Shown: positions 1 through 9,402 of the stretch, piece by piece
Layout of the letters: each line of letters begins with the position of its first letter
Position numbering within the stretch: position 1 is the first letter of the stretch
NCBI GenBank assembly: GCA_009602735.1
Contig: WELA01004678.1
Coordinates: forward strand, 77,603-113,635
DNA from: Mesotaenium endlicherianum
Taxonomy: Eukaryota > Streptophyta > Zygnematophyceae > Zygnematales > Mesotaeniaceae
Length of the DNA stretch: 36,033 nucleotides
Direction of reading: 5' to 3'
The notes under the pieces: model-generated
Told to the model about the DNA's origin: nothing
Seen by the model: the letters and a program-made list of their open reading frames with translations, nothing else
The model's database searches: none
Position numbers and translations under genes: made by a program

Positions 1-420
1 AAACTTTACATGAGGATCTTTTAAAGTGATAAAGTTTGACTTTCAGACTTTGAATTACAAGGTGAAGCTTTTCTTCATAAATGATATTGATTTTGCAGAG
101 TGAATTATAAGCATGCTGTGTAATCTTTTATGTCTGCTGGACTGCTCTGGCTAGCTAGTGTGTGTGACTAGTTGCTGCTAGAATGCTTAGCTAGGATGCA
201 ACGCACTTGGCAACTTCTAGTCAACACATATGTCAGCAGGTGACAGATTTGACAACTGACTAGGTCCTGCAAGTGTGAACGAAAAACACTAGTCTAGTTG
301 GAACTAGATAAGCTAGTACTAGTGTGAACACATGGTAAGCAATTCTAGGTCAACTGAATGAATGACATATTATAGCGTCAGCAGAGTCAACTTAGTCAAC
401 TTCAAGTGGTCAACTGACTC
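1..420. other. AT-rich non-coding stretch
   Basis: No gene is visible. The sequence is AT-rich compared with the following kilobases and contains many short CTAG and GTCAAC words, for example repeated 'tgtgaac' near 276 and 322 and several 'gtcaac' copies between 340 and 440. I see no splice-like or coding signal. Confidence 0.5.
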
Positions 421-1165
421 ATGACTGAGGGGTCAGTCAACACCCAGACCCCTGTAGAGGCAGGAAGGGAGGCCCCGTGCTTGTGCCCGAGAGGGTCCTG
501 CAGCTCTGCTGGCCCTCAGGCCGCCTTCAGCACCCAGGAGCGCAGGCACTGGAACAGCCCGGTCGCCCTCGCCAGAAGGTGCACCAGCAGCTGCCGGCCC
601 CTGTCTCTCCCCACGGAGCACGTTGACGGCAGCAGATGTGCGTGCTTGCCCGCGTGCAGCCAGGCATTCTGCCCGCCAGCCATTGTTCACTGGGCTCCTT
701 CTTCTGGACCTCATCTCCACCTTCCAGCCACGTTGTCGGCGCTCGTCAGGGTCCAGGACAGGTGTCGTGTCCTGGAGGCGGGCCTCGGGGGGAGCGCGCA
801 GCAGCAGCTGGATATTGATGAAGGATGCTGCCAACATCGTGCGCAAGAAGTCAGCGCGGTCATAGCTCCCGTGCCAGCAGGGCTAGCTCCTGGCAGATCC
901 CGAGAGTAAGAGGCACCCTCCACTGCGGAGCACCACACGGCGCCACTTGGGCTGTTGCTGGCATGCTCAGACCAACCAAGAGCTGGAGAGTTGCACCCAC
1001 GCGCCCTTCGACCCCTCTGGCAGTCTCTTGCAGGCAGACCTGTAGCAAGGCGCTCACGTCAGCAGCACTCCCGGCAGAGCCGGTGAGTAAGAGGCGCATT
1101 CGACCGACTGGCCACTGCTGGCACGCTCTCCGAGCATGCACGCAGCACGAGCCGGAGAGCACATG
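421..1165 (-). pseudogene. possible degraded coding region, unrecognised
   Basis: On the minus strand an open stretch (about 1162-860) reads as a helical, leucine-rich peptide. It runs directly, after a +1 shift near 867, into a second open stretch (about 866-433) beginning with residues YDRADFLRTM followed by a hydrophobic helix. The two pieces look like one protein broken by a frameshift, but I do not recognise the family. The region is GC-rich, so open frames are expected by chance in several phases. A short motif is present twice (around 880-960 and 1075-1165, both with 'gagtaagaggc'), which suggests an old local duplication. It may be noise. Confidence 0.2.
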
Positions 1166-1383
1166 GGGAGTTGCATCACGCCCCCCCCCCGCTGGGCCAG
1201 TGTGAGCTGTGCGTCTGGTGGTGCTGGCCGTGGGTCAGCAACAACATTGGCATGCAGCACCCGTGAGGAGCTCGCACGCAGGTACATAGACAGGCAGGCT
1301 AGTCAGTAGGATGAGACAGCGTAGTGTAGGTGGGCAGGCACGCAGGCAGGCAGTGCGCGCACTTAGGAGTAGGATGTAGGCGT

Positions 1384-1411
1384 AGGTAGGTAGGTAGGTA
1401 GGTAGGTAGGT
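1384..1411. repeat. (TAGG)n microsatellite
   Basis: At least six perfect TAGG/GTAG units lie in a wider region (1280-1440) rich in GCAGGCAGG-type words. It is simple-sequence DNA with no coding sense. Confidence 0.8.
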
Positions 1412-1537
1412 TGGGAGGTAGGCAGGCACTAGCACGGCTCCACATGTAATCAATTTCTAACTATAAAGACGACGGCGGCGCGGCGACCAGTTCACACAAG
1501 AGAGGGGACGGAGAGACTGGGTGAAGACGGGAGGAGA

Positions 1538-1577
1538 CAGCAGCAGCAACAGCAACAGCGTCGCCGCCATGGCCCCC

Positions 1578-1608
<31 letters not shown>

Positions 1609-1609
1609 C
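1538..1609. repeat. CAG/CTG trinucleotide repeat cluster
   Basis: A run of CAG/CAA triplets (about 1540-1558) is followed by a run of about nine CTG triplets (about 1579-1606). Read in different frames it gives poly-Gln, poly-Ala or poly-Ser on either strand. The open frames around 1460-2270 owe much of their length to this repeat, and I do not call a gene from them. Confidence 0.75.
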
Positions 1610-2299
1610 GATTGCTGATGAGGAGTCCTCTTCTTGGCAGTGCCACCCAGCCGCAAGCGTGGACAGTGGGAGGAAGACGATGCCACCAGGAGCATGCAGG
1701 CCCCGCGCGCTCGGCTCTTCTCCCGTGAGTGCTGTGGCCGTCACCCTCTCTCGCATCCTCGGCCCTGAGCATACATGCGCGCACGCCCTCAGTCTCCATC
1801 TTTCATGTGGGCCTGTGGCGCTTGGGAGGCCCAACGCCACGCCATGCAGGGGCCAGAGCAGGCGGCTTCTCGTTCGCCTCTGCGTGTGTGCTGGGAGGCA
1901 CTGCTTGTCACACACGCACGTGCACGTAGGTCGTGCTGGCCGCTCTATCTCATGTGAATGCTGTGCTCTAGTGGTAATCATGGGTGGTGGTATGTTAGCA
2001 GGCAGGGGGCGAAGCACTACCGACATACGCGTCACCACTCTGTGTGTGTGCTTGTGCGTGCGCGTGCGTGTGCAGATTCGTGTGCACAGGCTGCAGTCCC
2101 TGTACGCCCACGAGGAAGCGCCCTCTGCCAACAGCGGCAGGCACAAGGAATTCCACACTTTTCTCCAAGTGGTGGTTTGCAGTGGGTCGGGCAGCATGAT
2201 GCAGGTACCCCTTCCCCGCTCCCTTTTCCCTCGCTCCTTCCGTTCCCATCCTTTTTTTCCCTCCTTCTAAGGCTCGAAAAAATGAGTTGTCATTTGTAG

Positions 2300-2930
2300 C
2301 TGTCTTGGGGCAATCAACCGTTGAGCTCGTGAGTCACTTTCTCTTTCTCGAGTGACATCCTGCCGTGTGGCAGGCAGCAGCTGGCTCTGCATCTGATGTA
2401 GCATCTGCTGCTTGACTGATGCAGGTGGGGAAGAGCCGTCCGACCGCGCATGGCTGCAACATGAAGAGGCAAAAAGAAGGTGCTGCAGAAAGGCTCAGAA
2501 AGCGCAGTTGAGACTGCCCCGGCTGGCCTTTCTCTGACCACACGGCGCACATTGACAGCGCCCGCGCACGCCTGCCTGCTTGCAGCCAGCAAGCCTGCCT
2601 GTTGGCCAAGAACCGGCGCCCGCCTGCCAGAAGAAGCAAGGCAGAGGGGCAGCGTGGTCCATCTCCCAAAGAAGCTGCTAGGTGGCTTGTGCAAACGTGC
2701 CGAAGGAGCTGCCTGCTGCACGAGCTTGGGGTGCCGAGCTGGAGGACGAGATGCAACCAGTCCGGGAGCCACAGGTGGAAGTCCACAACGGGGCAAGGCC
2801 CCCAGGTCAGCAGCGCCACCTGGCAACCTAGATCCAGGCAGACTTAGAGCGTGAGGCGCATGAGCACCACAGGACGCCACCTGGTCGTTGCTGCCAGTTG
2901 GCAAGCTTTGATGCAAGAAGTGGAGAGCCA
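2300..2930. other. GC-rich stretch without a recognisable gene
   Basis: Overlapping open frames occur on both strands, as expected for GC-rich DNA. None gives a recognisable domain, and no set of splice sites assembles a better frame. Treated as intergenic. Confidence 0.4.
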
Positions 2931-2982
2931 CACCGATGAAAGAAGCCAGCCCACAGAGGGGATGGGTGCTCCCAGACAGACA

Positions 2983-3080
2983 GCGAGAGAGGGAGAGGGA
3001 GAGGCAGAGAGAGAGAGAGGGAGAGGGGGAGGGAGAGGGAGAGGGAGAGGCGGAGGGGAAGGGAGAGGGGGAGGGAGGGG
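2983..3080. repeat. purine-only GAGAGG/GGGA tract
   Basis: About 100 bases consist almost entirely of GAGAGG, GGGAGA and GGGGAG words. Such mirror-type homopurine DNA is a known candidate for triplex formation; that property is inferred. Confidence 0.8.
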
Positions 3081-3216
3081 CTAGGCTTCAGACCTGGGAC
3101 TCCGGCACGGGGGGCGGCCCGACCCACGGACTGTGCAGCCAGGCAGCGCGAGCGCAGGGTGGGGGCGGCAGAGAGAGCTCCGCACACTCTGCTGCACCCC
3201 CCTGCAAAAGCGTCTG

Positions 3217-3625
3217 CCAGCCAGTCAACCGGTCAGCCTTTCTGTCAGTCACTTAGTTTAGTGGTCTGTCAGTCGGTCAGTCGGTCGCCGGTCTGTCGGT
3301 TGGTCGATCAGTTTGTCGGTCCGCTAGTCGGCCAGTCGGTCCGCTAGCCGGTCTGTCAATGAGACGGTCGTTTGGCCAGCTGGTCAGTCGGTCAGTCGTT
3401 CAGTCAGTCGGCCAGTCAGTTAGTCGGTCTGTCGGTCGGTCGGTCGGTCGGTCCTTGCGTCGGTCGTCAGTCGGTCGGTCGGTCGGTTGTTTTGATCGGT
3501 CGGCCAGTCGGTCTGTTAGTCAGTCGTGTGGCCACTCGGTCAGTTGGTTGGTTGGTGCGTCGGTCCGTCGGTTCACGGTCGGTCCGTCGGTCGGTCACTC
3601 CCCGCGTCGGTCGGTCGGCCAGGCC
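3217..3625. repeat. degenerate GTCG/GTCA tetranucleotide array (~400 bp)
   Basis: The stretch is built from 4-bp units GTCG, GTCA, GTCC, GTCT and GTTG in near-continuous phase, giving text such as cagtcggtcagtcggtcg over about 400 bases. Because 4 is not a multiple of 3, each frame reads a 12-base cycle and yields Ser/Val/Arg/Gly-rich peptides on the plus strand and Thr/Asp/Arg-rich ones on the minus strand. Those frames are artefacts. The units are diverged, indicating an old expansion. Confidence 0.85.
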
Positions 3626-3920
3626 CCTTGCTGCTTCACCCGCGCTTCCCATCGTCCTCTTGCATGCATGCCTCGTGTTTTGTGCTGCCAGCTGGCACTT
3701 CACGTGTCCTGGCTCTGTTGCATGTGTCTCATGGACCGTGTGCGGAGGTCTTCCATGTTCCTCCGCACCACAAACCCTCACTTTTTTAATAAATCCTTTC
3801 TTTGTGCTTGTTGCACCTCCACCTGTGGAATAATCTGACGGGGACGAGGACTGCATACAGCACTTTAAGTAGATAAGGAAGTGAGGCTAGTTGCGCCGCT
3901 AAGGTAGCGTAGTGATTGGC

Positions 3921-3957
3921 AGGCAGGGAGTAGGCAGGCAGGCAGGCAGGCAGGCAG
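3921..3957. repeat. (GGCA)n microsatellite
   Basis: Six or more GGCA/GCAG units occur in tandem, with further copies just upstream. It resembles the CAGG-rich words at 1280-1440. Confidence 0.75.
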
Positions 3958-4489
3958 CGCATATTCTAGGTGTAGATATAGGCAGGTTGTGTAGCAGCCA
4001 CCACTCCTTAGTCTTCAGATGGCCCCAGCGCAACTACCAACCGACAAGGGAGAAGGCAGCCGCGTGGAGTCGAAGGGATCAGAGAGCAAGAGCCGGGAGC
4101 GCAGGCGGGCACCCAGCTTCCTCACTCCGGGTGAGTGCGACGAGCCCACTCCTGCGTGAGTGGCAGGAGTCCGGCTGAAGCAGCCCCCCGCTGACGCTGC
4201 ATGTTGCACATAGCTGCTAGTGCTGCTGCCGCTCATGCTGCTGCTCATGCTGCTGCTGGTGCTGGAGGAGGGGCTGTTGTAGTCTGGCAGAGCGGGGGAG
4301 CCAGGGCCAGAGGGAGGTAGGGAGGGAGGGAGGGAGGGGGGGGAGAGGGCGTTCTCTTGGTGCATCGTGTTCCCGTTGCTCATATGTCTGCGCACTGTGC
4401 GTGCTTGGGTGTGGGCGGCAGCTGCGGGGGTGCGGGGCAGAAGCTTCCACGCGATGGCAGCAGGCCCCCTGCTGGGGGTGCCCCTTTTG

Positions 4490-5600
4490 GCGACTCCCTG
4501 AGTTGATTTTGGGGAAGGGGGGGAGTTGGTGCACCCCCCCTTTGGGTTCTTTATTTCTGGGCAGGGGGGGCCCTTGGTGCAGGCCCCCGTGTCATGATAC
4601 CTACTTGGGGGGGGACTTGGTGCACCCCCTCCTTTTCGATACTCTATGAGGTTCATTTGTTACCGAATGGGATACACTTGCTATGTGGGGGCGCTTGGTG
4701 CATGCCCCCTAATCTGATACCGACTTCGGGGGGGGACTTGGTGCACCCCCCTCTTTTCGATTAACCTGCATTTGGGGGGAGGAGTTGGTGCACCCTCTCC
4801 TTGTGTTACCGACTTTGGGGGGGGGGTTGGAGTCCAGCCCCCCTCTTTGGATACCGACTGGGACAAGCCTGAGTTTTTTTTTGGGGGGGGAGTGGTGCAA
4901 CCCCCCTCCCTCTTGATACCGTTGAGAATACACTCGTATTTGGGGCGGGAGGTGGTGCACCCCCCCATGTTGACTACCGGCTTTGGGGGGGGGGCTTGGG
5001 GCACCCCCTCCCCTGCTTTGATACTGACTCGGCTAAACATGAGGTTGGGGGGGGAGTTGGTGCACCAACTCCCCCCCCCTCCTTGTTACCACTAGCTTGA
5101 GAGGAGGGACTTGGCCGGCTCCCCTTTTCTGGTTACCGACTGGGGAACACTCGAGCTCTTGGGGGAGGGACTTAACACACCCCCAACCCCCGGCCTTATA
5201 AGGACTAGGGTACACTCGAGTTTGAGGGGGGACCTGGCAGACCCTCCCTTATGGATACCGCCTGGGGAACACTCGAGTTGTGGGGGGGGGGACTTGATAC
5301 ACCCCCCCCTTTCTTTGGAATACCGGCTGGGGTACACTTGAGTTTGGGGGGGACTTGACACACCCCCGCCCCTTTGGAATACCGACCGGGGGGCACTCAA
5401 GTTTTGGGGGGGACTTGACAGAAATCCCCCCTATTTGGGTTACCAACCAGGGAGAACTCGAGTCGGGGGGGGGGCTTTGACCCAACCCCCCCCCGCCCTT
5501 TTGGTTACCGGCTCACATGCAATTAAATCTGGGGGGGGGAGGGTGGTGCAAACCCCTTCTTGGCTACCGTTTGGATGCACTCAAAAAAGTGGGGGGAATT
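4490..5600. repeat. ~60-bp G-run/C-run satellite, about 18 degenerate copies
   Basis: Each monomer has the order: a TACCGACT-like block, a CTCGAGTTT-like block (clearest in the right half), a run of 6-10 G, the words ACTTGGTGCAC or ACTTGACACAC, then a run of 5-8 C. TACCGACT-like blocks recur near 4719, 4806, 4852, 4916, 4974, 5021, 5086, 5143, 5255, 5319, 5380, 5440, 5506 and 5564, a spacing of about 46-90 bases and mostly near 60. The G-run and C-run of each monomer could pair as a hairpin around the short central word. Proline-rich open frames across it come from the C-runs and are not genes. Confidence 0.85.
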
Positions 5601-7040
5601 GTCGCGCGTGACGAAAGCTGAATTGTTAGTCTTATAGGCAAATTACCCAGTGGGCCTCTGGGCTGCCCTGTGGCCGTGTATCTTTTTCTGAAGGCCCTTG
5701 CAACGCGCGCGGCACTGGGTTTGGTATCTTGTCCTGCAGAAGCGTGTCACACACACCTGGACTCGCCCCCAGGGAATTGCACTTCCACCCACTGCAATTG
5801 CGCTGCAGGCTAACCCCGCTAATCTCTGCACAGACGATGCTCTCTACCCGGCTGTCGCATCATTTCAATCTGTGCGGAGGGGAGGTTGTCGGGTCGGGCC
5901 CCAGCAACGTACCCAACACCTCATTGCGCAATGGCCGCGCCGCCACTCGATCGGGTGGTGCGTTTGGGTTCGACTCCCAGGGGTGTTACACCCGCAAGGG
6001 TGTTGATGGTCAGCTCTGGAACCGTTTTAGTTGCCCTAATTTGCGGATTGTGCTCGTCTATTATCTATGGATTGCTAGTTCCAAAAGTGTGCAGCTCTTG
6101 AGTTGGTCTGTAGTGCATATCTTTGCACTAGCCGCTAGCTGTTTAGTTTGCTATACAGTGACACAACAATGCCTGGCGTTTTCAGTTGAGGCAGCCAAGT
6201 AGGCCCCAAGACTCTTTCTCCTCAAAAATTGTCGTCTGATGGGTTGATTTAGAAAGTTACATGCTCTATCTCCTGAAAGACAATCATACAGTATTGTTTT
6301 CAACGTACAATTGAGGCACTTGTTTTCAAAACACATGGAAAAGAACTGCACAATATGGATTGTAATGTCATAAATTACAAGGACCGTTGATTTGATCAGA
6401 AAAAGTAAGTGATCTCAGTATTACGTTATGAAAGTTATCCCCGGCCATATTTGTGACGCTTGAGATGTGAAGACTTAGTACGTGCAAGAGAAGTAATATG
6501 CAGATCCCTTTGATTTTTACATAAACATCTTCAATTAATGCCTCGGGCTCAAACAACATGATCGATGCCAGTCTGTAACATGGGCCGTTCCTTGGCCATC
6601 TTAATTATCGCAACGCGTTTGCCTTGGACCGACCTACATGTACGTGTGGGCTCGAAAGAGTTCTCTTCCTTGCAATGCGTGGACAAACTTCAGGGAACAG
6701 CAGCTTGTAAGACGAGTGCGAGACATGCATCAACCACTCTCCAGCGATGGGAGGCATAAACGCCTTCCCTAACAGGGCAGCACAGCTTCCCAAGGGAACT
6801 GCGGCAAAGAGGCTGGGAGCGAGCACAGGGGGGCCGGACTAGCTGCTACAAAGACTAACAGTCAGTTTTCGGGAACCTTGAGCTTGCGAGCACGCTTGTG
6901 CTGACATCCGGGTTCGCCTCGCCCGCTCCCCTGCACCCTCCCACACCCCACCACTCAGGGGAAGCAAATGTGGTCGCTCGAAACTCCGCAAGCAGACGTC
7001 CTTTCAGCTTTTCCGGCAAACAGAAAAAGAAAGAGCTCCC
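5600..7040. other. intergenic region with one tRNA-like sequence
   Basis: Apart from the tRNA-like sequence at 5915-5988 I see no gene. From about 6200 to 6560 the sequence is AT-rich. It could hold 3' exons or the 3'UTR of the minus-strand SWC4/DMAP1-like gene, but I cannot recognise them. Confidence 0.4.
5915..5988 (+). pseudogene. degenerate tRNA-like sequence (possible pseudo-tRNA or SINE head)
   Basis: The 74-nt stretch folds mostly like a tRNA. The acceptor stem is AACACCT (5915-5921) with GGGTGTT (5981-5987); the D arm is GCGC/GCGC around AATGGCC (5926-5940); an anticodon-type stem GCCAC/GTGGT lies at 5942-5959; a 4-nt variable loop follows; and the T arm is TTGGG-TTCGACT-CCCAG (5964-5980). 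The B box GGTTCGACTCC matches the Pol III consensus, and TTGCGCAATGG resembles the A box. Two defects argue against a working tRNA: four bases instead of two between the acceptor and D stems, and an eight-base anticodon loop, so no anticodon can be assigned safely. A second hairpin, ACACCC-GCAA-GGGTGT, follows at once (5987-6002). It could be a decayed tRNA or a tRNA-derived SINE. Confidence 0.45.
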
Positions 7041-7477
7041 AGCACATCAGCAAGCCCATGCCGACAGAGACGTGCGTGCACGTGGTGGTGGTTGTGTGAG
7101 GGTGTACCTTGCGGCCTCCTGGCTGACGCTCCTCACTTGCACGCGCGCCCCAGCATAGCCACCATCAGCCCGACTCAGGGAACCGGAGCCCAAAGGGGCT
7201 GGCCTGTCCACGCGGGGATGCCAGGGAGTTGTGCTTCTGTTCCTGGAGGAGGGCAGCGGGGCCTTACCTGGCACGTGGTCGGGATCAAAAGAAGCACCCG
7301 GGGCAGCCGCTCGGGCGGCGCTCCTTTCAGCCTCCGATGCACCCCCTGCTCCCCTGGCCCCTAGCTGAGTTACGGGGAAGTTTCCCATGTTGCCTGGGCC
7401 ACTCTGCGCGGACTGGGGGCCATCACTAGTGCAGTCTTGGTCAGGCAGGCAGGCGTAGGGGAGGGCGAGGGCGCGCC

Positions 7478-8081
7478 GGAGTAGTAGCGTTGTTTGAGGT
7501 CCTCCACGGAGCGCTCGGGCCACTCCCCGCCCACTCCAAACCGGTCCGCTATCACAATAAAGCGCAGGTCGAACCTGGCACACAACTCGAACAGGTGGTC
7601 CGTCTCCTCCTGCGACCAGCGCTGCACCAGCCCAGGCGCAAGGAAGAGCAAGGGCGGAGCAGGAGGGAAAATCCCTCCCAGCTGCAAATAAGTTCTCGGA
7701 TTCACGCCCGTGCCTCCGAAGGAGATAGCAGTTGCAAAGGTGCGGCGCTGCGAGGGGGGGGCATACAGGGTCGTGGAGAAGCGTGGAGTACTCGTACGCC
7801 GTGTAGAGCACCATGTCCACTGCCTGCTCCCCCCTCCCCCCCCCCCCCCCAAAGCAGCAGCAGGGGCTAAAGACACGTATGCTGAGAGACAAGAACGCTT
7901 CTGTGCTTGGTCGATCCCTATGGACAAACCGGATGCATATAGGTCTCNACCCATACCTGACCAGGCCATTGTCCCCCTTCGCTGGTCCATCTTTGCCACG
8001 CCACCACCTGTTGCGACTCAAAATGGACGACGTTTTGGAGCGGGGAGGCCTGGACTGCATCTCGGACCAAAGGGGAAACAT
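7478..8081 (-). CDS. SWC4: SWC4/DMAP1-like chromatin protein (partial model)
   Basis: The exon 7621-7478 reads [19 protein letters not shown] and continues to a [12 protein letters not shown] end. This is the SANT/Myb-like segment characteristic of SWC4/DMAP1, a subunit shared by the SWR1 (H2A.Z loading) and NuA4 (histone acetyltransferase) complexes in the nucleus. The exon upstream (7823-7767) encodes [19 protein letters not shown], matching the YTxEEY block that precedes the SANT domain in this family; it splices in phase 0 with GT-AG. Before it, a third exon ends with [19 protein letters not shown] (to about 7950). Its donor contains the ambiguous base at 7948, and as written the phase of that junction cannot be made canonical. 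I could not place the N-terminal exons (above 8081) or the C-terminal ones; a possible later exon lies near 7275-7365. The intron between the first two exons ends in runs of 15 G and 6 G before its acceptor. Confidence 0.75.
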
Positions 8082-8139
8082 AGACTTCGCTAGTGGGTGT
8101 CCTCAAAAGCCATGCTAAGAGGAAGTCTGGCACACAAAC

Positions 8140-9402
8140 CTGTGAGAATGACCGACCTCTTCACACCGAGCTTTACTCTTTTCTTACAAGACCAAAAGTA
8201 AGGCATACGGAGTGTGCACAAATGCATGTCGCTTGACCTAGTGCAGTCCTGGCTTGTTTGTGGATGGACTTCGAGATTCCAGCACTTGACCTGGGCTCGT
8301 TACATTCCTATCTTTCCCATTCTGTACTTCACGCCTAATGGGACTCAGCCACGTCCATTACAATATGTTGACTGCTGACTGCGAGAGTATCAAGCCCCCG
8401 TTCTAGCAGATGCTTACTGTCCAAAAAGTTGAACACTAGAGCAAGTCATTCAATTGAAGGTCAGCCTCTAGCGTCCCACAAATACGTCTTTCAACCCACT
8501 TTCTGAGGATAATGCCAAGAAGACAAGTCAGACTGGAAGTAAGTACCAGGAGGAGACTGCCTTGAAGGGTGCTGCCCGGCCCCGAGCGAACACAAGAATG
8601 AACTTGTCTCAGGGGTACCTGTGCCCATGTCTGTGCCTGTCCGGCGCTGGGGCCTAAAAATTCCCCCGTCATACGGGCTGCCAGTGGGGTAAATATAACG
8701 CACTCACATCCGCAGCATCTGCTTGGCAAATTTGAGTATACCATGTGCTCGCATTATGCTTGTTGTTCTTTACTGTAAGCTGCTTACTACCAACCACTGG
8801 TTGTTGTGCGACTGTACAGGATGTCGGCACAACGTAATAAGCCCTGAAACCATAGCATTGACATGACCTTGACCCCAGAACTGGCATCTCATGTTTTCGT
8901 GCGTACAGTAGAGAGAGAAGACTAAGGATATAGTCTCCCTCTACCTTCAGATTCAATTTCCATTTTTGAGTTGCAGGGAAATGACCTGTTGAGACCACCG
9001 ACTGCCAAGTTTGAAACAATCAATTCTGGTCTCATGGGCGCAAAGATTTAATCTGACGAAAAGGGCAAGCGATTGCAAAGCCAATGCGGCTAGCTTGTAC
9101 CGACATCGGATGTTACCAAACAGCTTCAATTCTTCAATGACGAGCTGTTTGTGGCACCTTTTAGAAGTCGGACGAGCGCGCTCGATTTAGCTTGGGTTCG
9201 ATAGTAGCATTTAGGAACAGTGGTAGTGTGAGTGCGCCGATTGATGCAGCGACTTACAAGGTGGTGTAAGGTGCCAGTGCTAGAGTGTTCTACTCTCTTC
9301 TAGTCCTTTCATATCTCTCATAGTACATACTTGCTTCTTCAGTGGGCCCCTCCTGTATCGCAGTACACTTGAAAGGACGTGGGGAATCCAGGTCGTTTCA
9401 CG
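8140..9402. other. divergent intergenic region between SWC4-like and RPF1
   Basis: This stretch separates the minus-strand SWC4-like gene from the plus-strand RPF1 gene. It probably contains both promoters and perhaps the 5' exons of SWC4, which I could not identify. No TATA box or other element can be assigned with confidence. Confidence 0.4.

Noticed and set aside
1461-2270. 250-codon open frames on both strands around the CAG/CTG repeat
   Set aside because: Opposite-strand frames of similar length, low-complexity runs and no domain suggest GC-rich chance frames.
3359-3838. Long Ser/Arg/Val-rich open frames across the GTCG array
   Set aside because: They are translations of a 4-bp tandem repeat; every frame gives a periodic low-complexity peptide, and no start, splice or domain evidence supports a gene.
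4681-5485. Series of proline/glycine-rich open frames on both strands
   Set aside because: They come from the C-runs and G-runs of the ~60-bp satellite and break at each degenerate monomer.
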